Origin: Eubacteriales Family XIII. Incertae Sedis bacterium
GTDB taxonomy: Bacteria; Bacillota; Clostridia; Peptostreptococcales; Anaerovoracaceae
Length of the DNA: 35,927 nucleotides
Assembly: GCA_031261525.1 (NCBI GenBank)
Contig: JAISJM010000061.1
Location: 1 to 35,927, forward strand
Direction of reading: 5' to 3'
Positions 1 to 9,029 of the stretch are shown piece after piece. The first letter of the stretch is position 1. Every line of letters begins with the position of its first letter. Position numbers and translations under genes: made by a program. The notes below the pieces were generated by a model that was not told the DNA's origin, searched no databases, and saw only the letters and a list, made by a program, of their open reading frames with translations.

Positions 1-1055
1 TAGATATTGATTTTGATTTGCCGAAATTTTCTGATATCGGCACACAAGAAAAACTATTTGAGTATCTTTTACCACAATTGAATTCAGATAAAATGAATTA
101 TATTTTCCTAGATGAAGTACAGAATGTGGACAAGTTCCATCGTGCTGTAAGCAGACTTTTTGCATTAGATCATGTGGATATATACATAACGGGATCCAAT
201 GCTTATATGTTAAGTGGTGAGTTTGCGACATACTTTACAGGGCGATATGTGGAGCTGCAGATGTTGCCATTATCATTAAAGGAATATAAAAATTTGCTAG
301 AGATTAATGACAACAAATTAGCGCAACAAAACAATGAAGTCATTTTCAATGCGTATCTAAAAAGTTCGTTTCCATATGCTTCAAGAATGGACGATGATTT
401 AAGCTTGCTAGAATATATGAGAGGCATTTACGATTCTATCATTTTGAAAGATGTCGTAACACGGTTAAAGATAACAGATGTCAGGGTCGTTAATTTGATA
501 ACAAAATTTTTGCTTGATTCAGTTGGGAATCTGATTTCTTCGCGTAAGGTCACAAACACACTTACTTCAAATGGCACAAAAGTTTCAAATAATACGGTTG
601 ATAAATATATCGATGCACTCGTGGCAGCGCAGATTTTCTACGAAAGTCCACGATATGATATTCAGGGGAAAGAACATCTTAAAACACTCCAGAAATATTA
701 TGCAGTTGATGTCGGGTTAAGAAATCAAATCGCAGGAATTAATAATACAAGGGACTTGGGTCACGTGCTTGAAAATATCATATTTCTTGAATTAAAGCGC
801 CGAGGATATGATGTCTCGATAGGATACTTGAAATCATGTGAGATCGATTTTGTTGCTGTGAAAGGTAGCTTCGTGGAATACTATCAAGTTGCTTTATCCG
901 TTTTAGATGAAGATGTATTTCATAGAGAAATAGCACCTTTAATAAAAGTCAAAGACAACCATCCAAAATATCTAATTACGCTTGATCACATTGGCGCAGG
1001 GAATAACTTTGATGGAATCAGACAATTTAATGCAATCGATTGGTTATTAATATAG
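1..1055 (+). CDS. AAA-type ATPase with C-terminal DUF4143, 5' end outside the window
   Basis: The reading frame is open to the left edge, so the N-terminus with the Walker A loop is missing. About 350 residues are visible. A Walker B-like strand IFLDEVQNV is followed by a sensor-like ITGSNA, as in the AAA_14 ATPases. The C-terminal half has the DUF4143 pattern: a winged-helix-like segment (KVSNNTVDKYIDALVAAQIFYESPRYD), then a nuclease-fold-like end with LENIIFLELKRRGYDV and EIDFVAV. Proteins of this family are common in many copies in Firmicutes and Bacteroidetes and their physiological role is not established. A second, more diverged member lies at 20536-22170. A TTG at 18 could only serve as a start if the Walker A half were absent, which is unlikely. 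The family call is firm; any function beyond ATP binding is unknown. Confidence 0.85.
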   Translation, partial: DIDFDLPKFSDIGTQEKLFEYLLPQLNSDKMNYIFLDEVQNVDKFHRAVSRLFALDHVDIYITGSNAYMLSGEFATYFTGRYVELQMLPLSLKEYKNLLEINDNKLAQQNNEVIFNAYLKSSFPYASRMDDDLSLLEYMRGIYDSIILKDVVTRLKITDVRVVNLITKFLLDSVGNLISSRKVTNTLTSNGTKVSNNTVDKYIDALVAAQIFYESPRYDIQGKEHLKTLQKYYAVDVGLRNQIAGINNTRDLGHVLENIIFLELKRRGYDVSIGYLKSCEIDFVAVKGSFVEYYQVALSVLDEDVFHREIAPLIKVKDNHPKYLITLDHIGAGNNFDGIRQFNAIDWLLI

Positions 1056-1098
1056 TAATATTTTTTTTGAATTGTGTGCACAAATAGGGTATATCTGA

Positions 1099-1104
1099 TA
1101 TAAT
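1099..1104 (+). promoter_or_regulatory. candidate -10 element for the giant repeat protein gene
   Basis: A perfect TATAAT follows a weak -35 candidate (TGTGCA at 1075-1080, 18 bases upstream) that sits in a TGTGCACA palindrome. A start near 1111 would give a leader of about 178 bases that includes the hairpin at 1216-1255. The -35 match is poor, so this is tentative. Confidence 0.4.
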
Positions 1105-1215
1105 ATTTGAATCGTTATCGCAATTTGTTGAATTGCTTAACTTTAGCAACATAGGATATGACGATGCACAGAATATCTATTATTGCAGCATATAGCTTGT
1201 ATTTTCTGAATATTG

Positions 1216-1255
1216 ACGCACTTGTGTAAGGGAGGAATCTCTTATGTAAGTGCGT
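1216..1255 (+). terminator. terminator-like hairpin in the leader of the giant repeat protein gene
   Basis: A 15-bp stem, 1216-1230 with 1241-1255, closes a 10-base loop. Eight outer pairs (ACGCACTT/AAGTGCGT) are perfect and three inner pairs are G-U. It is followed directly by TTTATTTTATATT, the form of an intrinsic terminator. The upstream ATPase gene ends 160 bases earlier, and the next ribosome-binding site starts only 21 bases after the stem. It may end the upstream transcript, or act as an attenuator if the promoter at 1099 drives the downstream gene. Confidence 0.6.
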
Positions 1256-1288
1256 TTTATTTTATATTATTTCACAAAGGAGGACATC

Positions 1289-4200
1289 ATGACTCACAGG
1301 CATCGAAGATTTCGAAAGGCAACCGCATCATTATTGGCACTGTTGATGGTTTTATGCATCATCAGCCCAGATCTCACGGCATATGCAGGGGCACAAGACA
1401 ATACAAATGTTAGTGGAGTAGCTACGGAGATTCCAGCTTTATCTCCAGATGCTACCTCTGATGCAACGGGTACAGCAATCACAATTGGTGATGATGGCGC
1501 TACTGCGTCTGAACCAATATCGATTACGATACCGTCCTCCGAGTCCTATATCGTTACCTACAATGCAATTTTAGGTGGTTGGGGTGAGACGCACACAACG
1601 ACGCAATCAATAGAATATGATGCGAATTATACATTTCCCGAAAATCCAACATGGACAGGATATGATTTTCTGGGTTGGTTTACTTCTGAAGATGTTGCCG
1701 ATGCGATTCAGGTAGCAACCTCGTCTGCATTCACATTGAAAACGGATCAGGAGCTCTTTGCGAGCTGGTCTGCTATTGGGATAGATGACGTCGTCAGTGA
1801 TACGCCTGTGGTTGCCTCCGCAGATGATGCATCTGACGCAGTACCGCCTGCATCAGAATCCAGTCCCATTTTAAGAGATACGAGAACTCAAGACGATGCT
1901 GCGACGACAGCGCCGACAGCGCCGACAACGCTGACAACGCCAACGGCGCTGAGCAAACCAACAACACCGGTAAAACCGACACAACCGACAACAAAATCTA
2001 CATCCAATTCGGCAGCAGTGTCAGCTCCCGCAGCCCCAGCGGCAACGCCATCTTCAAAAGATACAAAAACTGCCGCAGGTTCTGTATCCACTTTGGCAAC
2101 GAAATATACAGCAACATTTAAAGCCAACGGCGGTGGTACGGTTAAGCCCGCAACAATCAAGAAGAATAGCGGCACAGCAATTGGCAAGCTACCGACAGTG
2201 ACAAGGACGGGTTACAAGCTCAAAGGTTGGTATACCGCAAAATCAGGCGGCACGAAGATTTCGACCACAACGAAATTGACGAAAAACGTAACTTACTATG
2301 CACGGTGGACAATCAACCAATATACCGCAACATTCAAGGCAAATGGTGGCGGGACGGTTAAGCCTGCAACAATCAAGAAGAACTACAATACAGCAATCAG
2401 CAAGCTACCGACAGTGTCAAGGACTGGTTATAAATTCAAAGGTTGGTACACTGCAAAATCAGGCGGCAGCAAGATTTCAACCAAAACAAAGATTACGAAA
2501 AATGTAACCTACTATGCACAGTGGACAATTAACCAGTACACGGCAACGTTCAATGCAAATGGTGGCGGAACGGTTAAGCCAGCAACAATCAAGAAAAACT
2601 ACAATACAGCAATCGGTACCCCGCCGACTGTATCACGCGCAAACTATACGCTCAAGGGTTGGTACACTGCAAAATCAGGTGGTACGAAGATTGATGCCAC
2701 GACGAAATTGACGAAGAATGTAACCTACTATGCGCAGTGGACAATCAAACAGTATACTGCGACATTCAATGCCAATGGCGGCGGCACCGTTTCTCCTGCG
2801 ACAATCAAGAAAAACTACAATACCGCAATTGGCACATTGCCGACTGTAACAAAGACAGGCTACACATTCAATGGCTGGTATACGGCAGCGACAGGTGGCA
2901 GCAAGATAGACGCGGCAACTTTAATCACGAAGAATGTAACCTACTATGCGCAGTGGGCAGCCAATCAATATACGGTGACATTTGATGCCAATGGTGGTGA
3001 TCCTGTCACGCCTTCATCCATTACTAAAGATAGTAATGTCGCAATTGGCACGCTTCCGGCACCTACGCGCGCACACTACACATTCAATGGTTGGTACACG
3101 GCAGCAACAGGCGGCACAAAGATTGAGGCAACAACGTTAGTCACTCAGAATATTACCTATTATGCACAGTGGACAATCAATCAGTATACTGCGACATTTG
3201 ACACAATGGGTGGTGAGCCTGCCACGCTTGTGGCAATCAGCAAGGACTACAATACTGCAATTGGCATACTTCCCGCAGTGACGAAAACAGGCTATCTATT
3301 CAATGGTTGGTACACGGAATCCGTCGGCGGCACGCCAATCAATGCAACAGAGCCTGTCACACAGAATATCACTTATTATGCACAGTGGATTGCCAACACT
3401 TATACGGTTACCTATGATGCAAATACTGGTGCATTTGGTAGTGTGACGACAACAACCAAATCAATTGCTTACAACAGCAAATATTCATTGCCTGCAGAAC
3501 CAACGAAAGCGAATTATACGTTCATCGGTTGGTTTACAGAGTCTGGCGATGCGAGCGGCACGCAAGTGACAACATCAACAACGATGAATAAGACAACGAA
3601 TCATACCTTGTACGCTAGATGGAAAAATGAGACGCAAATTGCACTTGTATTTGATGCAAATGGTGGTAGTACCGCCAATCCATCGACAATATATAAAGCT
3701 TTCGGTGCTGAGATTGGTACGCTTCCAACGTCAACGCGCAATGGCTATACGCTAAAAGGTTGGTACACTGCAAAATCTGGTGGTACCGAGATTACAACGG
3801 CAACGATTGCTATCTCTGATGCAACGTACTATGCGCAGTGGACTCCAAATAGCTATGCGATTACCTATGATGGAAATGGTGGTACATTTGCCAGTGGTAC
3901 AACGACGACAAAAGCCATTACCTACATGGATAAGTATTCACTTCCAGAAAATCCTACCAGAACTGGGTATTCATTTGCCGGATGGTTCACGGTAAATGCC
4001 GCGACAGGCGGTGATCAGATTACAGCTGCGACTGCAATGACGCAGATGTCGAATCATACGCTGTATGCAAGATGGTCCAATGTGACATTGTTGTCCATTA
4101 CGATTAATGAGACTGATGCCTATGGCTCCATTGAGCTGTATCAGTGGATTGATTATAGTAATGGATCGAATGGTGGTTATTGGTCATATGTGGGTATGCC

Positions 4201-7200
4201 ATCGACATCAGTTAATGGTGCAGGAACTTATATATTTGACAGTCTTTCCATTGGTAACTATATCATTCGCTACTATGACGATAACGGAAACTATGTGAGC
4301 AATCTGTATTTCGATAAGGATGGAAAATCATACTCCTCAAACAACGAGGTTCCAAAGGCGTCTGGAATTCATTTGAATAGTCCGACAACAATTTCAAATA
4401 TTCAACTGGTTAAGGCAGCATCGATATCTGTGAAAATCGATGAAACAGATGCGAGCGGCTGGCTATATGCCCAGGGATGGGTTGAAGACGACGACAATGA
4501 AAATGGTGGATATTGGTATAGTAGCTGGGGATCTGTATATATCAATGGTGCAGGAACTTATAAAATAAGTGGACTTCCTGCAGGCACGTATCTTATATAT
4601 TATGATAATTATTCCTCGAATTATGTGAGCACCAATATTGACAAAACGGGTGCGACTCATGATTCTAGGGACGAGATACCGAAAGCATCTGGCATCACAT
4701 TGACGGCAGGTCAGGCTATTTCTGTCACAAATATCACTCTTAGCAAGGGCGCATCAATATCCGTGCAAATTAATGAAACCGATGCCAACGGATATCTTGT
4801 TGCCTATCGGTGGATTGAAGATAGTGGCGAAGATAATGGTGGCTACTGGTCTGGTAATTATAGTTCAAGATCTGTTAATGGTGCGGGTACTTATAAAATA
4901 GACGGACTTCATACAGGGAATTATATTATCTATTATGGTGATAATTCCTCAAATTATGTAAGTATGTACTATGACAAAGGGGGCAATTCGTACTCCTCAG
5001 ACAATGAGATCCAAAAAGATTCAGGTCTTGCACTTACAACAGCTCAAGTTGCAACCTATCCGGGCATACAACTTTTTAACGCGGGTTCGCTATCAGTGAA
5101 GATTGATGAAACGGATGCCGATGGAGGCCTTTATGCCTATCGATGGGTTGACAATAGTGACGAAGACAATGGTGGTTATTGGCAAAATATGAATTATTCA
5201 AGGTGGATTGGTGACTATGGCGACGGGGATGATGATGGAAGTGCTGGCATCTATAAGATCGGAAGTCTACCACCAGGCACCTATATCATACGTTATTACG
5301 ATTATGATGAAAATTATAGGAGCGGCTATTATGATGTAAATGGTAAGTTTTATTCAAGCAGCTCTGATATCGATAAGTCTGCTGGTATTGTTCTGGCGGA
5401 GGGTCAATCAAAAGACATTGCAAATATTCAGCTATCCAGTGTTGCATCCATATCTGTAACAATAACGGAAGCAGACGCCGATGGAGTCCTTTATGCCTAT
5501 CGATGGATTGACGATAGTGACGAAGACAATGGTGGTTATTGGTCTAATAATTATAGTTCAAGATACGTTGATGGCGCGGGTACTTATAAAATAGACGGAC
5601 TTGACGAAGGCAATTACATCATAAACTATTGCGATTATTCATCGAAATATCATAACAGATATTATGATAAAGACGGGAATCCATATCACGACTCTTACAA
5701 TATATCCTATGAACAGGGGATATCACTTGAGAGTGCACAGGCTACAACACTGGACAACATTGAACTTGTAAAAAGTGCATCCATTTCAGTAGAAATCAAT
5801 GAATCCGATGCAGAAGGTTATTTGCAGGCATATCGCTGGCATGAATATAGTGGTTATGGAAATGGTGGATATTGGTCAGATAATTATGGTTTAAAATCCG
5901 TTGATGGTGCAGGGACATATAAATTAAGCCAACTTGAGGAAGGCAGATATATCATACGCTATAGTGATTCTTCCTCAAATTATGTAAGTACCTATTATGA
6001 TAAAAATGGTGATGATTTCACGGATTGTAATGCAATTCCGAGCAATTCGGGAATCACGCTCATAGACGGGCAGTCAACAACTCTGTCTGATATCAGCCTT
6101 ATCAAAGGGGCATCTATCTCTATGATATTAAATAAAGCCGATGCCAGAGGTGATCTAGAAGTATATAAATGGATTGAGAATGAAAATAATAGCAATGGTG
6201 GTTCATGGGGTACTTGGGATTCCTATTCCCATGACATTTATGTAAATGGCGCAAAGACATATAAGATTGGGAGTCTGCCCGCTGGAGACTATATTGTCAG
6301 ATACTCTGATTCTTCCTCAAATTATATAAGTTTGTATTATGATAAGACGGGCAAATCCTATGATTCAAACAGCGAGATTCCACACGCGTCGGGGATTACA
6401 TTACCTGCTGCGGGCGCAGCAACATTGTCTAATATTCAGCTGGTTGATGCTGGTTCAATGTCTGTGACAATTGATGAAACAGACGCATATGGTTATCTCA
6501 AAGTTTATAGATGGGTTGAAAATCATGATTCCGGCGAGGGTGGAAATTGGCAAGATACGAATTCGAATTCAGTATGGATTGGTGATGATGACGATGGTGA
6601 TGACGGAAGTGCGGGAACTTATAAGATCGGAAGTCTACCACCAGGCAAATATATCATACGTTATTACGATTATGATGAAAATTATATGAGTGCCTATTAT
6701 GACAAAAATGGAAAAATATATAGCAACTCCAGTGATATCGCAGAATCCGATGGATTCATCGTCATAGCAAAACAAACAACCACAGTCTCCAATATTCATC
6801 TGTCCAAAGGGGCATCCATTTCTGTAGAAATCAGCGAATCCGATGCAGAAGGTTATTTGTTGGCATATCGCTGGCATGAATATAGTGGTTATGGAAATGG
6901 TGGATATTGGTCAGATAATTATGATTCCGTTTCCGTAAATGGCGATGGCACCTATAAGATTAATCGTCTTCATGCGGGAACCTATATCCTGAGATACTAT
7001 GACGATAACGGTAATTATATAAGTACCTATTATGATAAGGATGGCAATACCTATACAAGCGACGATAACATCGCAAGCACTCAAGGAACGAACCTAGAAT
7101 TAGGTCAAGCTCAAACGCTATCCAATATTGAACTCATAAAAGGCGCATCCATTTCAGTAGAAATCAATGAATCCGATGCAGAAGGTTATTTGCGGGCATA

Positions 7201-8794
7201 TCGCTGGTATGAAGAAAGTGATTATGGAAATAGTGGCTATTGGTCAGATAATTATGGTTCCGTTTCCGTAAATGGCGATGGCACCTATAAAATAGGTAGT
7301 CTGCCTGCAGGTGATTACATCGTTTATTACAATGATGATTCTTCGAATTATATCAGTGCATATTTCGATAAGGATGGCAATACCTATACAAGCCGCTATG
7401 ACATCTCAAGCAATCAAGGAACGAACCTAGAATTAGGTCAAGCTCAAACACAATCCAATATTGAACTCACCGAGGCAGGATCCATATCCGTGACAATCAA
7501 TGAAGCGGATTTCGATGGAAAACTCATAGCTTATAGATGGATTGACGAAGAGGATTCTAGTAGTGGCGGTTATTGGGATGAAACAAAATCCGTATCCATT
7601 TATGACGATGACGATGATGACACAAATACTTATAAGATCGGAAGTCTACCACAGGGCAACTATATCATACGTTATTATGACTGGTCCAATCATTATATGG
7701 ATGCCTATTATGATAATACGGGTGCCATATATGGCAGTGCTTCCGATCTAGAAAAGTCAGCAGGAGTTACCGTTACAGCAAAACAGACAAGCAATATTAC
7801 AAATATCAAATTATCCAAAGGCGCATCGATTTCAGTAGCAATCAGTGACGCAGATGCAGAGGGAACTCTTTCTGCTTACAAATGGATTGCCTATAATGAT
7901 GGAAGTGGTAACGGTTATTGGTCAGGTTCTTATGGATATGTAGCAGTTGCTGGAAATGGAACCTACCAGATGAATCGCCTTGGACAAGGAACCTATATCA
8001 TTCGATACCAAGATGATTCGGGGAATTATATAAACACATATTATGATAAAGATGGAAAGACATACGCAAATTATTCTGATATTCCAATCACATCAGGTCT
8101 TGTCGTAGTGGCAGAGAGCAATACATCTGTATCAAATATAACGCTCGTCAAAGGTGCCTCAATTTCAGCAGCACTCACTGAACCGGATGCACAAGGATAT
8201 TTTCAACCTTACAAATGGATTGCCTATGATGATGAAAGTGGAGATGGCTATTGGGTAACATATTGGGATAACGATTACTATGAGATCTCTGTAGATGGAG
8301 CTGGAATATATAAGATCGGAAGTCTCCCCGATGGCAACTATATCCTTAGATACTATGAATATAACGGAGACTATATGTCCACCTATTTTGATAAGGATGG
8401 AAATGCCTACGATAATTCTTCCACTATCCCAAGTTCGTCAGGTATCGTTCTTGCAAAAGGAGGTGCAAGCCTACTTTCCAATATAACGCTTGTCAAGGCT
8501 GCATCGATTTCTGTAACAATCGATGATACCGATGCCTATGGTTATCTATATGTATACAAGGTAGAAAATGGGTCAATGGAATATTCAAATTATATGTATA
8601 TATATGGTGATGATACGTATAAATTCGGAGGTCTTAAAGACGGGAATTATATTATAGAATATTATGACCGTAATACTTACGAAAGTATCTACTATGATAA
8701 GGATGGAAATGCCTATGAACACTATTCCGATATTCCAGTCGAATTAATGATCGCCGTAGTCGCTGGATATAAGGCAGAATTAACACTACATTGA
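1289..8794 (+). CDS. giant secreted repeat protein: Flg_new/InlB-B repeats plus 14 acidic Tyr/Gly/Asp repeats
   Basis: I place the start at the ATG at 1289, because AAAGGAGG (1276-1283) lies 5 bases before it; an in-frame ATG at 1250 lies inside the hairpin and has no such site. The protein has about 2501 residues. Residues 1-33 form a signal peptide: a basic HRHRRFRK start, a hydrophobic core and a probable AYA cleavage site. One divergent Flg_new-type repeat lies at about 87-162, then a Thr/Pro/Ala/Ser-rich linker to about 270. Nine tandem Flg_new repeats follow (about 273-931), with the typical GWYTAKSGG and YYAQW signatures. Fourteen copies of a second repeat of about 112 residues fill 932-2501. 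I see no LPXTG, SLH, choline-binding or transmembrane anchor at the C-terminus, so how it stays on the cell, if it does, is unclear. Adhesion or surface-layer function is an inference from the architecture. A second exported protein with the same Flg_new repeats follows at 9030. Confidence 0.9.
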   Translation: MTHRHRRFRKATASLLALLMVLCIISPDLTAYAGAQDNTNVSGVATEIPALSPDATSDATGTAITIGDDGATASEPISITIPSSESYIVTYNAILGGWGETHTTTQSIEYDANYTFPENPTWTGYDFLGWFTSEDVADAIQVATSSAFTLKTDQELFASWSAIGIDDVVSDTPVVASADDASDAVPPASESSPILRDTRTQDDAATTAPTAPTTLTTPTALSKPTTPVKPTQPTTKSTSNSAAVSAPAAPAATPSSKDTKTAAGSVSTLATKYTATFKANGGGTVKPATIKKNSGTAIGKLPTVTRTGYKLKGWYTAKSGGTKISTTTKLTKNVTYYARWTINQYTATFKANGGGTVKPATIKKNYNTAISKLPTVSRTGYKFKGWYTAKSGGSKISTKTKITKNVTYYAQWTINQYTATFNANGGGTVKPATIKKNYNTAIGTPPTVSRANYTLKGWYTAKSGGTKIDATTKLTKNVTYYAQWTIKQYTATFNANGGGTVSPATIKKNYNTAIGTLPTVTKTGYTFNGWYTAATGGSKIDAATLITKNVTYYAQWAANQYTVTFDANGGDPVTPSSITKDSNVAIGTLPAPTRAHYTFNGWYTAATGGTKIEATTLVTQNITYYAQWTINQYTATFDTMGGEPATLVAISKDYNTAIGILPAVTKTGYLFNGWYTESVGGTPINATEPVTQNITYYAQWIANTYTVTYDANTGAFGSVTTTTKSIAYNSKYSLPAEPTKANYTFIGWFTESGDASGTQVTTSTTMNKTTNHTLYARWKNETQIALVFDANGGSTANPSTIYKAFGAEIGTLPTSTRNGYTLKGWYTAKSGGTEITTATIAISDATYYAQWTPNSYAITYDGNGGTFASGTTTTKAITYMDKYSLPENPTRTGYSFAGWFTVNAATGGDQITAATAMTQMSNHTLYARWSNVTLLSITINETDAYGSIELYQWIDYSNGSNGGYWSYVGMPSTSVNGAGTYIFDSLSIGNYIIRYYDDNGNYVSNLYFDKDGKSYSSNNEVPKASGIHLNSPTTISNIQLVKAASISVKIDETDASGWLYAQGWVEDDDNENGGYWYSSWGSVYINGAGTYKISGLPAGTYLIYYDNYSSNYVSTNIDKTGATHDSRDEIPKASGITLTAGQAISVTNITLSKGASISVQINETDANGYLVAYRWIEDSGEDNGGYWSGNYSSRSVNGAGTYKIDGLHTGNYIIYYGDNSSNYVSMYYDKGGNSYSSDNEIQKDSGLALTTAQVATYPGIQLFNAGSLSVKIDETDADGGLYAYRWVDNSDEDNGGYWQNMNYSRWIGDYGDGDDDGSAGIYKIGSLPPGTYIIRYYDYDENYRSGYYDVNGKFYSSSSDIDKSAGIVLAEGQSKDIANIQLSSVASISVTITEADADGVLYAYRWIDDSDEDNGGYWSNNYSSRYVDGAGTYKIDGLDEGNYIINYCDYSSKYHNRYYDKDGNPYHDSYNISYEQGISLESAQATTLDNIELVKSASISVEINESDAEGYLQAYRWHEYSGYGNGGYWSDNYGLKSVDGAGTYKLSQLEEGRYIIRYSDSSSNYVSTYYDKNGDDFTDCNAIPSNSGITLIDGQSTTLSDISLIKGASISMILNKADARGDLEVYKWIENENNSNGGSWGTWDSYSHDIYVNGAKTYKIGSLPAGDYIVRYSDSSSNYISLYYDKTGKSYDSNSEIPHASGITLPAAGAATLSNIQLVDAGSMSVTIDETDAYGYLKVYRWVENHDSGEGGNWQDTNSNSVWIGDDDDGDDGSAGTYKIGSLPPGKYIIRYYDYDENYMSAYYDKNGKIYSNSSDIAESDGFIVIAKQTTTVSNIHLSKGASISVEISESDAEGYLLAYRWHEYSGYGNGGYWSDNYDSVSVNGDGTYKINRLHAGTYILRYYDDNGNYISTYYDKDGNTYTSDDNIASTQGTNLELGQAQTLSNIELIKGASISVEINESDAEGYLRAYRWYEESDYGNSGYWSDNYGSVSVNGDGTYKIGSLPAGDYIVYYNDDSSNYISAYFDKDGNTYTSRYDISSNQGTNLELGQAQTQSNIELTEAGSISVTINEADFDGKLIAYRWIDEEDSSSGGYWDETKSVSIYDDDDDDTNTYKIGSLPQGNYIIRYYDWSNHYMDAYYDNTGAIYGSASDLEKSAGVTVTAKQTSNITNIKLSKGASISVAISDADAEGTLSAYKWIAYNDGSGNGYWSGSYGYVAVAGNGTYQMNRLGQGTYIIRYQDDSGNYINTYYDKDGKTYANYSDIPITSGLVVVAESNTSVSNITLVKGASISAALTEPDAQGYFQPYKWIAYDDESGDGYWVTYWDNDYYEISVDGAGIYKIGSLPDGNYILRYYEYNGDYMSTYFDKDGNAYDNSSTIPSSSGIVLAKGGASLLSNITLVKAASISVTIDDTDAYGYLYVYKVENGSMEYSNYMYIYGDDTYKFGGLKDGNYIIEYYDRNTYESIYYDKDGNAYEHYSDIPVELMIAVVAGYKAELTLH
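2104..4080 (+). repeat. nine tandem Flg_new (Listeria-Bacteroides) repeats, coding
   Basis: Nine in-frame units of about 70-78 codons begin with YTATF.ANGGG or a variant and end with YYAQW or LYARW. The first four are very alike in both protein and DNA. Units 7 and 9 belong to a longer subtype (VTYDANTG...TTTTKSI.Y, ending HTLYARW). Known Flg_new/InlB-B repeats form beta-grasp modules that act as stalks or ligand-binding units in secreted proteins. Confidence 0.9.
4084..8791 (+). repeat. fourteen tandem repeats of about 336 bases, coding; family not recognised
   Basis: Each unit reads roughly ASISV.I.ETDA.G.L.AYRW, then a GGYW motif, VNGAGTYKIGSLP.G.YIIRYYD, S.YVS.YYDKDG, then S.I....GI.L......SNI.L.K. 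The mid-section resembles the beta-sandwich repeats seen in Cna-B or carboxypeptidase-regulatory-like domains, but I cannot assign a named family. Units 4, 8 and 11 form a subtype that begins GSLSV, GSMSV or GSISV and carries an extra Asp-rich stretch such as DGDDDGSAG. Long DNA blocks are nearly identical between distant units: 5801-5888 and 6836-6923 differ at two of 88 bases. Confidence 0.85.
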
Positions 8795-8922
8795 CAGCAA
8801 GGCATAACATGATTATAGGTTAATTAGGGTGAGATGTAAGGTAAGTATCACTTGATTTAACGCCAAATAGCGACATTTGCTGCTATGAAGTTGTTACAAA
8901 CAAGTAATATATTTTCAAATCG

Positions 8923-8987
8923 TGTGTAAAACGACTGAATTTTGGGTATAATTAATCTATATACCCAAAATTCAGTCGTTTTACACA
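8923..8987. repeat. perfect 28-bp inverted repeat upstream of the subtilase gene
   Basis: The arms 8923-8950 and 8960-8987 are exact reverse complements around a 9-base loop, and pairing continues outward with one G-U to 8920/8990. No U-run follows on either strand, so it is a poor intrinsic terminator. TATAAT (8947-8952) sits at the apex, with no clear -35 at normal spacing. It may be an operator overlapping a promoter, a cruciform-forming element or a small mobile remnant. Confidence 0.9.
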
Positions 8988-9029
8988 TGATACAAGAACC
9001 ATAGCAGAGCATCCCGTGCTCGAAAGGTA

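Noticed and set aside
1105..1215. Possible cyclic di-GMP or other known riboswitch in the leader of the giant protein
   Set aside because: I could not find the conserved cores of GEMM, purine, TPP, cobalamin, lysine or SAM riboswitches.
2104..8791. Regular tandem repeats that could suggest a CRISPR array or satellite DNA
   Set aside because: The units are 210-340 bases, stay in one long open frame and vary as protein repeats; there are no short identical repeats with unique spacers.
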